Shown: piece after piece, positions 10,739-21,882 of the stretch | Layout of the letters: each line of letters opens with the position of its first letter | Position numbering within the stretch: position 1 is the stretch's first letter | DNA from: Globomyces pollinis-pini | Lineage: Eukaryota > Chytridiomycota > Chytridiomycetes > Rhizophydiales > Globomycetaceae | Direction of reading: 5' to 3' | Length of the DNA: 64,000 bases | Assembly (NCBI GenBank): GCA_025399215.1 | Contig: MU621097.1 | Coordinates: 62,001 to 126,000 of the forward strand | The notes under the pieces: generated by a model | The model's database searches: none | What the model was told of the DNA's origin: nothing | Seen by the model: only the letters and a program-made list of their open reading frames with translations | Program-made: the position numbers and the translations under genes

Positions 10739-11966
10739 TTATGGGTGCGGAACACGAGAACTGAGACGTTTGCTTGGGGTCGTAGGTGTTTTTGCTACTG
10801 GTGAGTTAAACACAGATTCATTGTTGGTATAGCTAGCCAAAACTGGTGGTTTCATGGAAGATTCTATTTTTTGAATATCCACTACGAATTTTTTATCTAC
10901 ATCTAGCTGTTTGATAATCGTTATCAAATGTTGCATATTTGCCACTGCATTTTCACACCAAGTATCGGTAGTTGTTTTTGATTCTTGCAACCGCTTAATC
11001 AAACTATTATTCTATCAAGGATGAATTTAAACAACAAGTATACCTCTGCCCTCAACATTTCAACGACTGATACTGAAGGGGGCATTTCTATTTGAGTCAA
11101 ACTACCCCACTTGCCACTCGCAGCAGGAGATAATAATGGACTGGTTAAATTCTTTTCAGAGTTGGAGGATGGTAGGCGGGATCTTGTGATTGATCGTAAA
11201 TCGTCCAACTGTTTTTGTAATCTGTTCACCATACTAGATCAAAGATTAGATCAACGTAGGAAATGGGAATGGATCAATATGAAATGAATCAATCATGGTT
11301 TGTTCAGAGTTAGTATATTTCACATGATTGAAAATATGCTTGAATATTAATGCCAACAAGCTAAATAAGATGTGACTGGATTTTTATACATACCATTCTT
11401 GCTCTTGTTCTAAAGCAACTTCCATCTGAATTTTCTCATTTTGTAATTTTGAAAGTTTCTTTTGTAACTTATTTGTAATCATCTCTTCTTCAGCTTCCAC
11501 TTTCAGTAATAATTCTTGTTTTTCATCCTGTAAAGTTTGAATCTTTTTCAATAGCATATTTGAAATGTATTCTTCTTCTGCTTCAGCGTTTGTTTGAAAT
11601 TGACAAATTGATTTCTTTAGATCTTGATTTTCTTGTATCAACTTTTGATTTTGAATAGTTTGATTTGATAGACAACTTTCAGCATCTTGTAATTTCAGTT
11701 TCAATTGAGTAATGGACTTTTGTAAGTTTTCTTGAGCAGAAACTTGACTTTATATTTAATATTGATATCATCTTACTGATTTTGATTTAATTCATTTACT
11801 TTGATTTCAAATTCACTGATTCGATTGTCTGATAGTTTATCAAATTCTGCTTGGTTCATTGTTAATTCTTCAAGTTCCCTTCTTGCTTTTTTTAATGTTT
11901 CCTAACATAAATTGCATATAAACTAACTTGTAGTTGTTGATTTTCTTTGATTTTAAGATCTTCCAT
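10739..11966 (-). CDS. CCDC6-like coiled-coil protein
   Basis: A long coiled coil from the start (MEDLKIKENQQLQ) to about residue 200 carries the CCDC6 family signature: EAEEEYISNMLLKKIQTLQ, EAEEEMITNKLQKKLSKLQ, an LEQEQEW repeat and VNRLQKQLDDL. A Ser/Pro-rich segment (SPLLSPAASGKWGSL) follows, then another helix and a TPTTPSKRLSSRVPHP tail with minimal SP/TP kinase sites. Introns of 26-29 nt split the N-terminal part. The cellular role of fungal members is not established. It probably acts as a scaffold. Confidence 0.82.
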
Positions 11967-12446
11967 AATCCCTGTCAATGTGAAAAAAACACCAGTTAAA
12001 CTCAGTCAAAATGAAATACGCCATCATCGTACAAATGAAATTTTGGACTAGGAAATCAAGATTTAAATAGAAAAGTCCTTGATGGTATTACGTGATATCG
12101 CTACGTTCATGCTTATCCAAACACATTTCCCGGTTTGCACTATTAGAAACAAATGAGCCATATTGATATCCAAAACAACTCTTTAAACTTGAGTTAAATA
12201 TACTAATCCTCTCTGTATATCAATCGCTAATGATCTCACATGTAGATATGGTATGAGTTATACTAAACACAGTTTTTAGATTATGAATTACTATCCAAAA
12301 ACAATAAACATTTTAAATCCTTTTTCTGGTGGAACTTTAGAAACTGTTTCATGCATGTCAAGCCCAATCACCCATGAATTGCAGCCTGGATTGCTTGGCA
12401 TTATAAATATGTCCAAAAATTACGTCCAATTAATTATTATTTTCCA
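11967..12446. other. Intergenic interval with TATA element
   Basis: No exon was found in about 480 bp between the divergent CCDC6-like and small secreted genes. TATAAATA at 12402-12409 lies about 38 bp before the ATG of the secreted gene and is its likely core promoter. Confidence 0.5.
12402..12409 (+). promoter_or_regulatory. TATA box of small secreted protein gene
   Basis: TATAAATA is followed after 37 bp by the ATG at 12447, a spacing typical of fungal TATA promoters with a short leader. Most housekeeping genes in this window show no such element. Confidence 0.55.
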
Positions 12447-12848
12447 ATGAATTATATTACAATCATCCTTTCTGCTCTCAGTGTCATGTCCATCCCTGCC
12501 GAACGCGTTGTAAATCCAAATGCAATCAAAAGCGTAGTTTGCACTCAACCAAATGTCAAGTTAGATTTTCATGATATCAATGTTGCTCAATTGCAAATTT
12601 GTGGTGGCATTGCAGGTAAAATCCAAAAATGTCAAGGGAATCCTACCAGTACTACTGGTATATCAGGGACTGCCAAATTCATAGCGACACCTAAAATAAA
12701 TGGGTCCACTATTAACGTATCCAAAGGCAGATGGGAGCAAGGAATTGCAGCAGGTTTGGCTAAATGTGGCCAGTCACCAGTCAAAGGAATCATACCACTT
12801 GGTACTTCCAATGGTGATTTGATAGTTAGATTAAAAGAGAATAAATAA
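12447..12848 (+). CDS. Small secreted protein, four cysteines
   Basis: An intronless 133-residue product. Residues 1-18 (MNYITIILSALSVMSIPA) form a signal peptide, with AERV at the predicted cleavage site. The mature part has four cysteines (SVVCTQ, QICGG, QKCQG, AKCGQ) that could form two disulfides. It is rich in Gly/Thr/Ile, suggesting a compact beta fold. No enzyme motif was recognised. A small secreted enzyme or an effector/wall protein are alternatives. The presence of a TATA box and the absence of introns suggest regulated expression. Confidence 0.7.
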   Translation: MNYITIILSALSVMSIPAERVVNPNAIKSVVCTQPNVKLDFHDINVAQLQICGGIAGKIQKCQGNPTSTTGISGTAKFIATPKINGSTINVSKGRWEQGIAAGLAKCGQSPVKGIIPLGTSNGDLIVRLKENK

Positions 12849-13099
12849 ACAAGTTGAATGTAATGAATGATTTCTTGATTAAGACTTTTACCGAAGACGC
12901 GTTCAAACACCATCTTTAATAGAAACAATTCATAGTATTCAAAGACCCATTAGACACTATTATTATTTTCATGTTCTAACCAAATGAATTCATTCATTCA
13001 TTCATGTTTGTTCACCAAAGGGTTAATTTTTGATGCTAGGGTTGAGTAGGGTTGCTTACCAATCCCATCATTTAAAAATATTCAAAGAAAGTCTTTTCA

Positions 13100-14437
13100 A
13101 TGTCTTTTGGTTCTAAATATTTATCATCGATTAATTTAAGCTTTTTAAACACGAAATTATTAAAGTCCCAAATTACTATCAATTCTAAAAGGAATTATAC
13201 GGTAGATGAAAACTTGCAATTACAGGACAGACTAAAAAAAGTACTAGATGGTTTTAATGCTCCAATTCGTTACGCTATCGCTTATGGAAGTGGTGCTTAT
13301 CCTCAGAAAGGTTATGATAATCAAATTGCAGGAAAAGATACTATGGTGGATTTCATTTTTGGTGTCACTCATGCTGAACATTGGGTTTGCATTCCATCTA
13401 ATTATTTAGCATTCTCTCAATTTAAGGCAACATCGAAATCATTATTCATTTCTTGGAAGTTTGGGTGGTAAAACGGTATCAACTATTCAAGAGAGGTTTG
13501 GTGCTAGAATCTATTATAATCCTGATATTGTTGTCAATGGTGTCAGAATCAAGTATGGTGTGGTATCAATGCATCATCTTCAAAAAGATTTGGAAGAATG
13601 GGAAACTCTTTATCTTGCTGGAAGATTTCACAAACCTGTTTGTTTTTGTATTTAGTTTAATCTCAGATTAAAATCTTACGAGATGATGCTAAAATGGGTC
13701 TAGCAATAAGAAAGAATCTGGAGAATGCGGTCAGAGTAGCCTTATTAATGTTGCCTCCTACTTTCACTGAAGAAGAACTCTTTTTAAAAATAGCTGGTTT
13801 ATCTTATAGAGGTATTTATATCATTATTACTAATTCTATCAAAAATCTTGATATTCAATTTTCTTTGTCTAACTTCTTAGGTGATTTTCGTATGACCGTT
13901 GGGGAAAATCCTTACAAGGTATACAACATAGTATATGCACAAATGGTATATAGCCTTTAAGATTTTACTTTCAGGATGCGTTCAGAGAAAAATATTATCC
14001 AATAATTGATGATTTGCCAAATCTCAATAGAATCTCAGAAGATCTCTTGGAAGTAATTTAATTAGTTTATGTTGATTAGTTTAGCAAGATACATCCGTTA
14101 AACTCAGAGGTTTGATGCTCCAAGCATTACCAAAAGGCTTCCAAGAAAAGTTGCATAACCATTATTTGTGGTCATTGTCTAAACATGGTCAGCGAAATGT
14201 GAACAGAGAAGAGCCAACTTTTTCCCAAGAGTTTGGGCAGTATCCGTTAATCGATTCATTGGTTGGAAAAAGTAAAGTTATCACACTTAACTAGCTATTT
14301 TAGGCATCAAAGATGTGGTGGCTAGGCCCGCAGTAACACAAAGCCTGAAAGGTGTTTTGTCTGCTGGAATTGGTGGTTCAATCAAATATGCAAAAGATAA
14401 AGTTCAAAAAAAGCTCAATGCAAAAAAGAAAATGTAA
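13100..14437 (+). CDS. TAM41: Mitochondrial CDP-diacylglycerol synthase TAM41
   Basis: TAM41 makes CDP-diacylglycerol on the matrix side of the inner membrane for cardiolipin synthesis. A basic, Ser/Asn-rich N-terminus (residues 1-32) fits mitochondrial targeting. Family motifs appear in order: YGSGAYPQKGY, MVDFIFGVTHAEHWH, GARIYYNPDIVVNGVRIKYG, WETLYLAGRFHKP, ENAVRVALLMLPPTFTEEEL, IAGLSYRGDFRM, GENPYKV and finally the DVVARPAVTQSLKGVLSAG region. At least six introns are needed. One removes 25 nt after EHW, another 29 nt after HKP, and a longer one of about 68 nt precedes GDFRM. The length agrees with the family. Confidence 0.95.
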
Positions 14438-14546
14438 TAATAGATTGATCAATAAACCAAACGATTTGAAATCGTTTATAAGTTATATTTTTACATATTT
14501 TTCGTGTCAAGGTTAAAAAAATCACGTCCTTTTTACTTTGTCACTG

Positions 14547-15841
14547 ATGAGTTTACAAGCAGATTATTACAAAGTCCTCAACTTGAAAAGAAATTGTCAA
14601 GACGATGATATCAAAAATGCATTTAGAAAATTATCGTTAAAGGTAAGTGTTTAAAACTTTATGGTTTTACAATACAAACCAAATAATCCAAAAATGGTAA
14701 TTCTTTCAATGGTTGTCGCATGCATTATAGCAATTAATTTCTCAATTATTTTATATACGATGATTTTATATCTCATGAAATCAAATTTACCTTGATAGAA
14801 TCATCCAGAAAGAAATAACGCTCCTGGATCTAAACAAACATTTTTACAAATCTGTGAAGCCTATTCTGTTCTATCCAATGGTTTTGATTGATAATTTTAA
14901 TGATTAGCGGAACGAAAAGCCATTTATGATCAATTTGGAACCAAAGGATTGAAGAATGGAGTCCCATCACGCGATCGTAAATCCAACTAATTGTATGTAA
15001 TTAAACTGTATAGACTTTACCGGATTTCTGGAAGGTTATGAATTTCATGGTGATGGAGATAAAGTATTTAATGAATTTTTTGGAACCACGAATCCATTCA
15101 CAGACTTTTTTGTAGGACAAGAAGAGTCTCTATTAGAGAATCATTTTGGGAAAAAGTTTGGTGGAATGTATGGTTTGAATTTCAAAAATTCGATTTTACA
15201 ACCAACGCAAGATCCACCTGTTCATTTTGATATTGAATGTACTTTGGAAGAATTGTTTATTGGTACAATCAAAAAAGTCAAAATCTCAAGAAATGTAATT
15301 TATTTGATACCTAATACATAGATTTTTAATGGGGATGGTATGACAACTAGTCCAGTAGATAAGATATTAACCATTCAAATTTTTCCTGGTTGGAAGGTGG
15401 GAACTAAAATCATTTTCCAAAAAGAGGGCGATCAAGCTCCGAATAAAATCCCAGGTATGAAAAAAAAATCAACTTATTGTAGCTGATTTGATATTCACCA
15501 TCAAAGAAAAAAAGAATGCGAGATTTGAAAGATTAAATGATGACTTGATCTATAATGTTGAAATTCCACTCTTTAAAGCTTTAGTTGGATACTCTTTGGA
15601 GATTCAAACATTAGATGATCGTATTTTAAGAATCCCAATCAATGAGACCATTAGGTATATACTAATTTATATTAACTTACCATTTTATAGTCCCGGTTTT
15701 ACTAAATCAGTTCCTGGTGAGGGAATGCCTAACAGTCAAACAAAGAAACGAGGAAATCTGATAATTAAGTTTACTACAAAGTTCCCTCAGACACTATCCA
15801 ATACTCAGAAAAAACTCCTTAAAGATGCGTTTGAGAATTGA
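14547..15841 (+). CDS. DNAJB13-like flagellar J-domain protein
   Basis: The protein matches class II Hsp40s of the DNAJB13 type, which in animals and algae sit in axonemal radial spokes. The J domain begins ADYYKVLNLKRN and ends YDQFGTKGLKNG. Its HPD motif is HPE, and family members are known to have lost the strict HPD. The G/F-type linker includes YEFHGDGDKVFNEFFG and NPFTDFF. The C-terminal substrate-binding domains show CTLEELFIGTIKKVKISR, FPGWKVGTKIIFQKEGD, TLDDRILRIPINE and VPGEGMP. The first intron is long (14643-14798, 156 nt). One intron near 15656 is 36 nt, in phase and stop-free. This indicates a flagellated organism. Confidence 0.9.
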
Positions 15842-15935
15842 TTGGTATTTATTTGACATTCTTTTTTTCGTTACGTTTTCAAATAAACGTTTGATTCCTA
15901 TATTTTATGATTACCATCTTCTGAGAGCAATGCAG

Positions 15936-17080
15936 TTAATGGAGTGAATCGAAAACGGGATGGATCATTGCATCCTCTAAGCTAATTTGTTGCATATCTG
16001 ATTCAATTTCCATTACTTCCCAAGTATCCATCGGCAAGATCAACATCTGACCAAGTAGATCTAACAGCAATAATTGATTTTTTTTAAACTTTCGACCTGA
16101 ACTCTCTATCCATTCATCTAATCTTGCTCTCATATTACAACCAAATGCAGGACCAGTACTATTGAACGGAACTTCATTGAATAATAGTTTATAGATGATA
16201 CACCCAATAGACCACATAGTTTGATTAGCTTGAAAATAGTCATGTCCAAGTATAATGGTTGGCAGCGCATGATTGGGAGTCCCAGAAAAGGTATTTGCTG
16301 GCAATAACTCATCAGTTTGAGGTCGGGAACCACCAAAATCCAGAATTCGGATTTCTAAACTTTTCATATGAACCAAAATATTGGCATCTATTTACATGAA
16401 TTAGATAATGAACTGAATTATACCTTTTAGATCACCATGATAAATGCCATTATCAGCCATAATCTTACAAGCATTTAACAATTGTTTCACCATATTAATA
16501 CATTCTTTGAAAGTAAAATGTTTTTGCTCCGAAGCCATATGTAAATCGATCCAGTCATTTCCCAGATATTCATATGCTAAATATGCCTTTTCATTTTTAA
16601 TACAATAACCATAAAAGATTGGGAAATATTCAAAACCTGATAGAATATGATTGTATTTTGCTTCGAGTGGTATTTCTTCAACATCAAATGGCCATGGTGT
16701 TATTTTCACCAGTATCACTTCTTTAGTTTGTTTTTCTTCATAAAATTCAATTTTGCCATTATGACCTAAAGTTGTTGGATGATTTGATTTCTAGAGTATT
16801 GAATATATCAATAGATTACTATTTTCTTGTATTGAGTCAAATCAATGATTGGGATTGTATTGATTGCTGCAGAGCTTAAATTGATATAGTCTTGGGAAAT
16901 ATTGATATTATTGTTTAGAGCATCCAAAATAGTAAAATCATGGTTGTTTTCGACAATGCTAAGTCTTGCTTGTCTATGTGGTGGTTTGACTGAATGCCCA
17001 TGCAAATCTGTACTGGCAACTATACTTGAGCGGTTACTTCTAGTAACGCTGGGTCGATTCGTTAATGGTGGATCAAACAT
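15936..17080 (-). CDS. PIM-like protein kinase with HGD loop and DFGGS
   Basis: Three exons are joined by a 29-nt intron near 16797-16825 and another short one after HGDLK. The first about 90 residues are Arg/Ser/Asn-rich. The kinase core has a poor glycine loop (TLGHNGKIEFYE), VILVKI with the ATP lysine, YLAYEYLG as hinge, GIYHGDLK (arginine of HRD replaced by glycine), ANILV, ILDFGGSRP, and TPNHALP instead of APE. The W-S-I-G-C helix (TMWSIGCIIYKLLFNEVPF) is intact. It resembles the kinase at 3190-4579 more than typical CAMKs, and the two are probably paralogues. The frame stays open upstream of ATG 17080 to a TAG acceptor, so an additional 5' exon is possible. Confidence 0.78.
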
Positions 17081-17585
17081 TGGAATCGCTATTGGAGATA
17101 TGCTATCGTGTGTTGTGGCAGTGTAAATCTAGGATAAATCTAACTACAAATTACACGATAAAGTAAAGATCGAGACAGAGATTTGTAAGAGTGCAGAAGA
17201 TGATAGATAACTAATACGGGTACGAGTTTGACCAAGCTAGCAATTGTCTTCAAATATTTAGGATAATATAAACACATACCAATTCTTCTAGAATACTAAA
17301 CAATACTGGACGAATGTTTGGAATGGAAAGCTGCTCACATGCATCTATTACCGAGCGATGATTGGATATCCACTGATAAGAAGAATGATTTTGAAATTCC
17401 ATTCAGAACTTTTGGAAGGAAGAATATCTATCATCTGATATTTTCATCAGGACCCAGATACCAAGTATTTATCCCGTGAATCATTTAGATTTTTCACTGT
17501 TCATGACTAAGGAATTGGGATAAACCTCGGTCACTGATTGTAAAAATAGTTTAATTTTTTTTTTAATTCAATTGAGGTGGACGAA
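17081..17585. other. Divergent intergenic region
   Basis: About 500 bp separate the kinase (minus) from IWR1 (plus). A T-rich tract (about 17551-17564) lies just before the IWR1 start. No exon was confirmed, although the kinase may begin here. Confidence 0.4.
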
Positions 17586-18482
17586 ATGAATACAACTGAA
17601 AAACCATTAACGACAGTCATTAGAATCAAAAGAAAGAGAGAAGAAGATCCTTTAGATGCTTTACTTGTTGCTTCTGGAGAGTCTGCTGATAAGAAACTGA
17701 AATCTCTTGGAACTGCAAAAGTTTTTCAATTCATTGAATCAATTGATATTAAAGTAAATATTTACAGATCTCTTACATCAGTCTCATGAAATATCTGGAT
17801 TACTAAGAGCAGCAGATAGGCATCATAAATCTATCAAGCATCCAACAGTGTCGGAAGAGTCTCATAAGCAAGTACTTTCAGCAAGGAGATTGGTAATTTA
17901 ACCAGTATAATTGAATTTAGAAACAAGCAAAAGAAGCACGATACAAAATTATTGAAAAAAATAGACAGCATGCACAAAATGGATTACAAGTTGTTGATAT
18001 ATCTGTTGATGAAGATTATGGATTGGATGAAATTACATGCAATGCACAAGCTATGGTTAGAGAGTTCATGAAAATGTCGACCGATGAAAAATCCAACCCA
18101 AAAGATGATTCAGAAGCATATGTCTATGATTTGGTAAGTAGTAAAAGAATAACATGTAGTATTACCACAACGTTGGAGCACCAATTTCAACTGCATTGGA
18201 GCAAAATAGAGTGGGAACACTGTAATAATATTTTAAATGAACCTATAGGCAATTGGACATTGAAGACAAAATATTTCTGTCAGATAGTGACGACGATTCA
18301 GTTGATAGCGAAGACTCGAATGGTATATGCATTTTATTGGCTAAACTTTAGCGGAAGGATATTATCAGAATGACTACCCTGAAGAAGAATCTGATGATGA
18401 ACTTTATCGAAATGATCGGGATCCGTTTTATTCTACCGACTCTGATAACGACTCCAGTGATGATAACGAATGGATCATTTAA
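17586..18482 (+). CDS. IWR1: RNA polymerase II nuclear import factor IWR1 (SLC7A6OS family)
   Basis: IWR1 escorts assembled RNA polymerase II into the nucleus. The N-terminus shows the basic family motif TVIRIKRKREEDPLDALLV. A helical middle part contains KQAKEARYKIIEKNRQ, and the YVYDLYYHN motif follows. The C-terminus is acidic, with DSDDDSVDSEDSN, EGYYQNDYPEEESDDEL and SDNDSSDDNEW. Six exons are linked by introns of about 26-29 nt, one being the 28 nt after ESIDIK. The first ATG is 17586. The product is about 240 residues. Confidence 0.87.
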
Positions 18483-18716
18483 GTTTCCGATTTTGAAAAC
18501 ACTGTATAATAAATTATAACAAACGTGTATCCTTTTTGATACTTGAATTATTATGAATTCGTTTTGTACTTTCGAATAGATGCGAATGGTATGTACTCTG
18601 TATAATATCTATTACTAGCTACTGCTAAATGGAGTACCTCATAATATTGTATCCCCAATAATTGTTATACCGCCAGTGTCCGACGAAACCAAAGTTACCA
18701 AAAAAAAATCCGAATA

Positions 18717-20475
18717 ATGTTTAGTCAGAGTAAGACAAATAGACTTCCAAGGTAAATAGATCTTGACTATAAACATTACAGATCAGACGATGCTGGGAAA
18801 GGAAAACCAGCAGGGATTACAACAATATCGAAAATCCCAACAAGAAGAGCAAATTCAAAACTTAACTCTTCAAAATCAACTGAGGATTTAAACCCAACAC
18901 CCGAATCAATGCTGCAGAAAAATACTTCATTAAAGACTTCCAAATCAATGTCCAATTTAAAACCAAAAAGTGATTTACCCCTTAAAAAATCAGTATCAAA
19001 TCCAAACCTAAAAACAAATGTTCGTTCTAGTTCCTTAAAAGTGGGGATTGATCGGCCACTGTCGAAATTACCAAAATCTCAGACCATTCAGTCTCAACGA
19101 CTTGTATCAGACAAACCTAATTCAAGTCTAAAATCAAACACAGTCAAAGATAATAGATCACATACAATTATCAAAAAAAGTAGCACCTCTCAAATTAAAC
19201 CAAGTAATATACAAAAGGCACAACCAACTGTTGTAAAAACTACTGAGTGCCGACCTAAAAAAAGAGTATTGTATAATTCACCTCAACAACCGATCGAATC
19301 AGAACTGTATGACGATCTTAAAAATGTTCAAAATGTATCAGTCACCTTACCCGCTTCTTGGACAAAACAATCAACACATGATATTTCAACACCAACAAAG
19401 CTTCCAATACAACAAAAATCTCCTATTGATTTTGCAGATATCTTGAAAGTCAATGAAAAAGAAAGTGATGCAAGTGTGGAATCTCTCCACCCAAGGTTGG
19501 ATGAAAATAGTGCAGATAGTGTGGCAGATCAACAATCCACAGATCCAGAGGTTACGACAAACGCGAATACAAACGAAGACAAAATCATCAAAGACTCCCA
19601 GTTGAGTCTACTGGAAGAAAACAATACTTTGAAAAACATCAATCCCAGTGTTGCGAAAATAAAAGATTCAATTCCAGAAAGTATCTTGAAACAGAATTCC
19701 AAAGTGAACGTGTCACAGAATTTAATGAAAAAGGTTAGCATACGAGGTCACTAATATATAGGTGAAGTTCCGTAACAGGGTGTCAATCCATATCGAAGAA
19801 TTTGACGACTCTTTGATTGTCCCATCATCGGCTGTCAAAATACCACACCGAATATCTGCCTTATCTGCAAATAAGTCTATGATGACACCAAGAAGAGTTC
19901 CAGATAGAAAGGTATGCAGATTATGTCTCTAACAATAGATAAATCGCCCACAAAATGAGTCGGAAAAGAAGATAACGGGAAAGACTACACAGGAAACGAA
20001 TGATATTGTTGATGATGGATTTAACACCAGCTCTTTGGCAAACATTCTTGAAAGCGAGAATACAGCGGACTTAGATATGAAAACAGAGCCATTTCGAAGA
20101 GCAAATTATCGGCGAAACACTGGCGCCCCTACTCAGGTTTGAAAAAAATCGTCTAAACTAAAGGTTGACAAATTTGACCAGAGATCTTCTATATATGCTG
20201 GTCCAGTTAGGGTAAAGAGGGCAGGTGCTGTCAAACCATCCCTTGCTCAACCCGATATTTTCAAACCAGTTCGTGTGCCATTTTCTGAACTTCCAAATGC
20301 TAATCAAGTTGAGATTGGAAAACCTCCCAGAACTCCAATGCCATTACGAGTAACTGCTACCCCAATGAAAAAGAGTATTGTAGGCATTTCATACAACCTA
20401 AACCGAGACGGATCAAAAGATAACACTCATTTATATCCCCCTGTGCAAGATTTTGACAGTCTCTCTCAAGATTAA
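18717..20475 (+). CDS. Disordered Lys/Ser-rich protein of unknown function
   Basis: It starts MFSQSKTNRLPR, then a short intron leads to SDDAGKGKPAG and a long low-complexity region rich in Lys, Ser, Thr, Asn and Pro (TISKIPTRRANSKLNSS, TSKSMSNLKPKS). Two or three more short introns lie at about 19735-19775, 19911-19935 and 20140-20170. The C-terminus has PPRTPMPLRVTATPMKKS followed by IVGISYN and an acidic end. Basic SKIP/TP-type motifs resemble microtubule- or cortex-associated disordered proteins, but no domain is recognised. The KKSIVGI motif recurs as RKSIVGI in the armadillo-like protein two genes downstream. Confidence 0.75.
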
Positions 20476-20549
20476 TTTGTAGTTTTTTATTTATCACAGT
20501 TTAGTATTAGTCCCAGAATAAATTCATCATTTGGCAAATATACGTTGTG

Positions 20550-20872
20550 TTATTGTTTTAATATGATCAATGCATCCTCTGCAATTTTTAACGATTTAGC
20601 AACTGATTCTGCTTTTGACGTAACTTGGCCAATTTCATTTTCCATTTTTGAAGTGACAGATAAAGTATTCTTAACTATATCCATAGGAAATGTCTCCAAA
20701 TTTCTGTCAATTGCATCAGCAATTCCACAATTTTGAGTGACCTTTGGATCAGTAACAACGATTCTACCTTTGATAAGTGATTGATTGCCTTGAAAGTCTC
20801 TTCTTTTTTATCTAGCAATAACTGTTTTTCGGTTGAATTTGATTCTGTGTATAAACCTTGGAATAATGACAT
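20550..20872 (-). CDS. Small coiled-coil protein, about 98 residues
   Basis: Two exons joined by an apparent 26-nt intron after AINHLSK. The product starts MSLFQGLYTESNST and continues with helical heptads (VTQNCGIADAIDRNLE, TLSVTSKMENEIGQVTSKAE), ending KIAEDALIILKQ. The size and fold resemble small subunits of BLOC-1/BORC-like or kinetochore complexes, but no family could be assigned. It is convergent with the disordered gene (74-bp gap) and divergent from RPB7. Confidence 0.65.
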
Positions 20873-21038
20873 TACTCAATCTATTGCTTTAAACTTCTCC
20901 TTTTCTCTGTTCTCTGTTAGAATCTTTCGTTCAAGTATTTAAATCAATGGATCTTAGCAAATCTATTCGTCTTTAAACAATCCATTTCATACTCTCCAGT
21001 AAGGTTTAAATCCAGTTGAAAAACTAAAGATTTTCTTG

Positions 21039-21757
21039 ATGTTTTTCTTGAAAGAATTAACACATTCAATCAATCTGCACCCACAATTCTTTGGTCCACA
21101 GATTCAAGCTTGCTTGATTCAAAGATTACATGCTGAGGTCGAAGGTATAGTTTTTTTTTCTGAGTTTAGGAACATGTTCGGGACGTTTCGGTTATATTAT
21201 TGCAGTTGTAGAGGTTGTGGAAGTTGGAAAAGGTGTTTTACAATCAAATACTGGATTTGCTGAATATAAGGTAGAATTGTTTTCCTGTTCTTATCCCAAT
21301 TATTCAGATCACATACAAAGCCATAGTATTTAAACCATTCAAAAATCAAGTGGTAGATGGAATTGTGACAACTGTAAATAAGGTGTCTTGACGTTGATAA
21401 TTAATATTAAGATTGGATTTTGGTGTGAAGTTGGCCCTTTGCAAGTCTTTGTATCTCAACATGTAAAATATATAGTCATATTCAACATTAGCTTATTCCA
21501 GAATACTTGAAGTTTGATCCTAATGCAAATCCACCAGCATATGTGGGACATGGTCAAGTATGGAGTTAACTTATTGTTGATTTACAGGAATTCGGAGATG
21601 CTGGGGCAAGAGTGGAGAAAGGAGAAACAGTTAGAATCAGAATTGTAGGAACTCGTGTAGATGCAACAGAAATTGTATTCTTGTTAATTAATTATTTAGT
21701 TCACTATTGGAACGTTGAAAGAAGATTTCCTTGGACCATCTCAAATAGCAATTTAAT
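21039..21757 (+). CDS. RPB7: RNA polymerase II subunit RPB7
   Basis: RPB7 forms the stalk of RNA polymerase II with RPB4. The N-terminal RNP-like domain starts MFFLKELTHSINLHPQFFGP and continues RFGYIIAVVEVVEVG, GKGVLQSNTGFAEYKITYKA and IVFKPFKNQVVDGIV. The S1/OB domain includes VNKIGFWCEVGPLQVFVSQH, LIPEYLKFDPNANPPAY, RIRIVGTRVDATEI and the end TIGTLKEDFLGPSQ. Six introns of about 25-38 nt interrupt the gene. The first ATG of the conserved reading is 21039. Final size is about 175 residues, as expected. Confidence 0.95.
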
Positions 21758-21882
21758 AAAATACTCTATAAACATATTAAAGTTTGGGTTTAAATAAGTA
21801 TCCCTTCTCCTGAGCATTTAGATAGTACAGTGGTGCCGAACACATTTACAATAAAAGATTTTGGTCGCGTCGAGTTTATCTG

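Noticed and set aside
12979..13005. ATTC microsatellite
   Set aside because: A few units of simple repeat in an intergenic region. It was not listed as a feature because it carries no functional sign.
21790..21882. Possible tRNA-like segment near GGTGCCGAACAC
   Set aside because: No cloverleaf with acceptor, D, anticodon and T arms could be formed.
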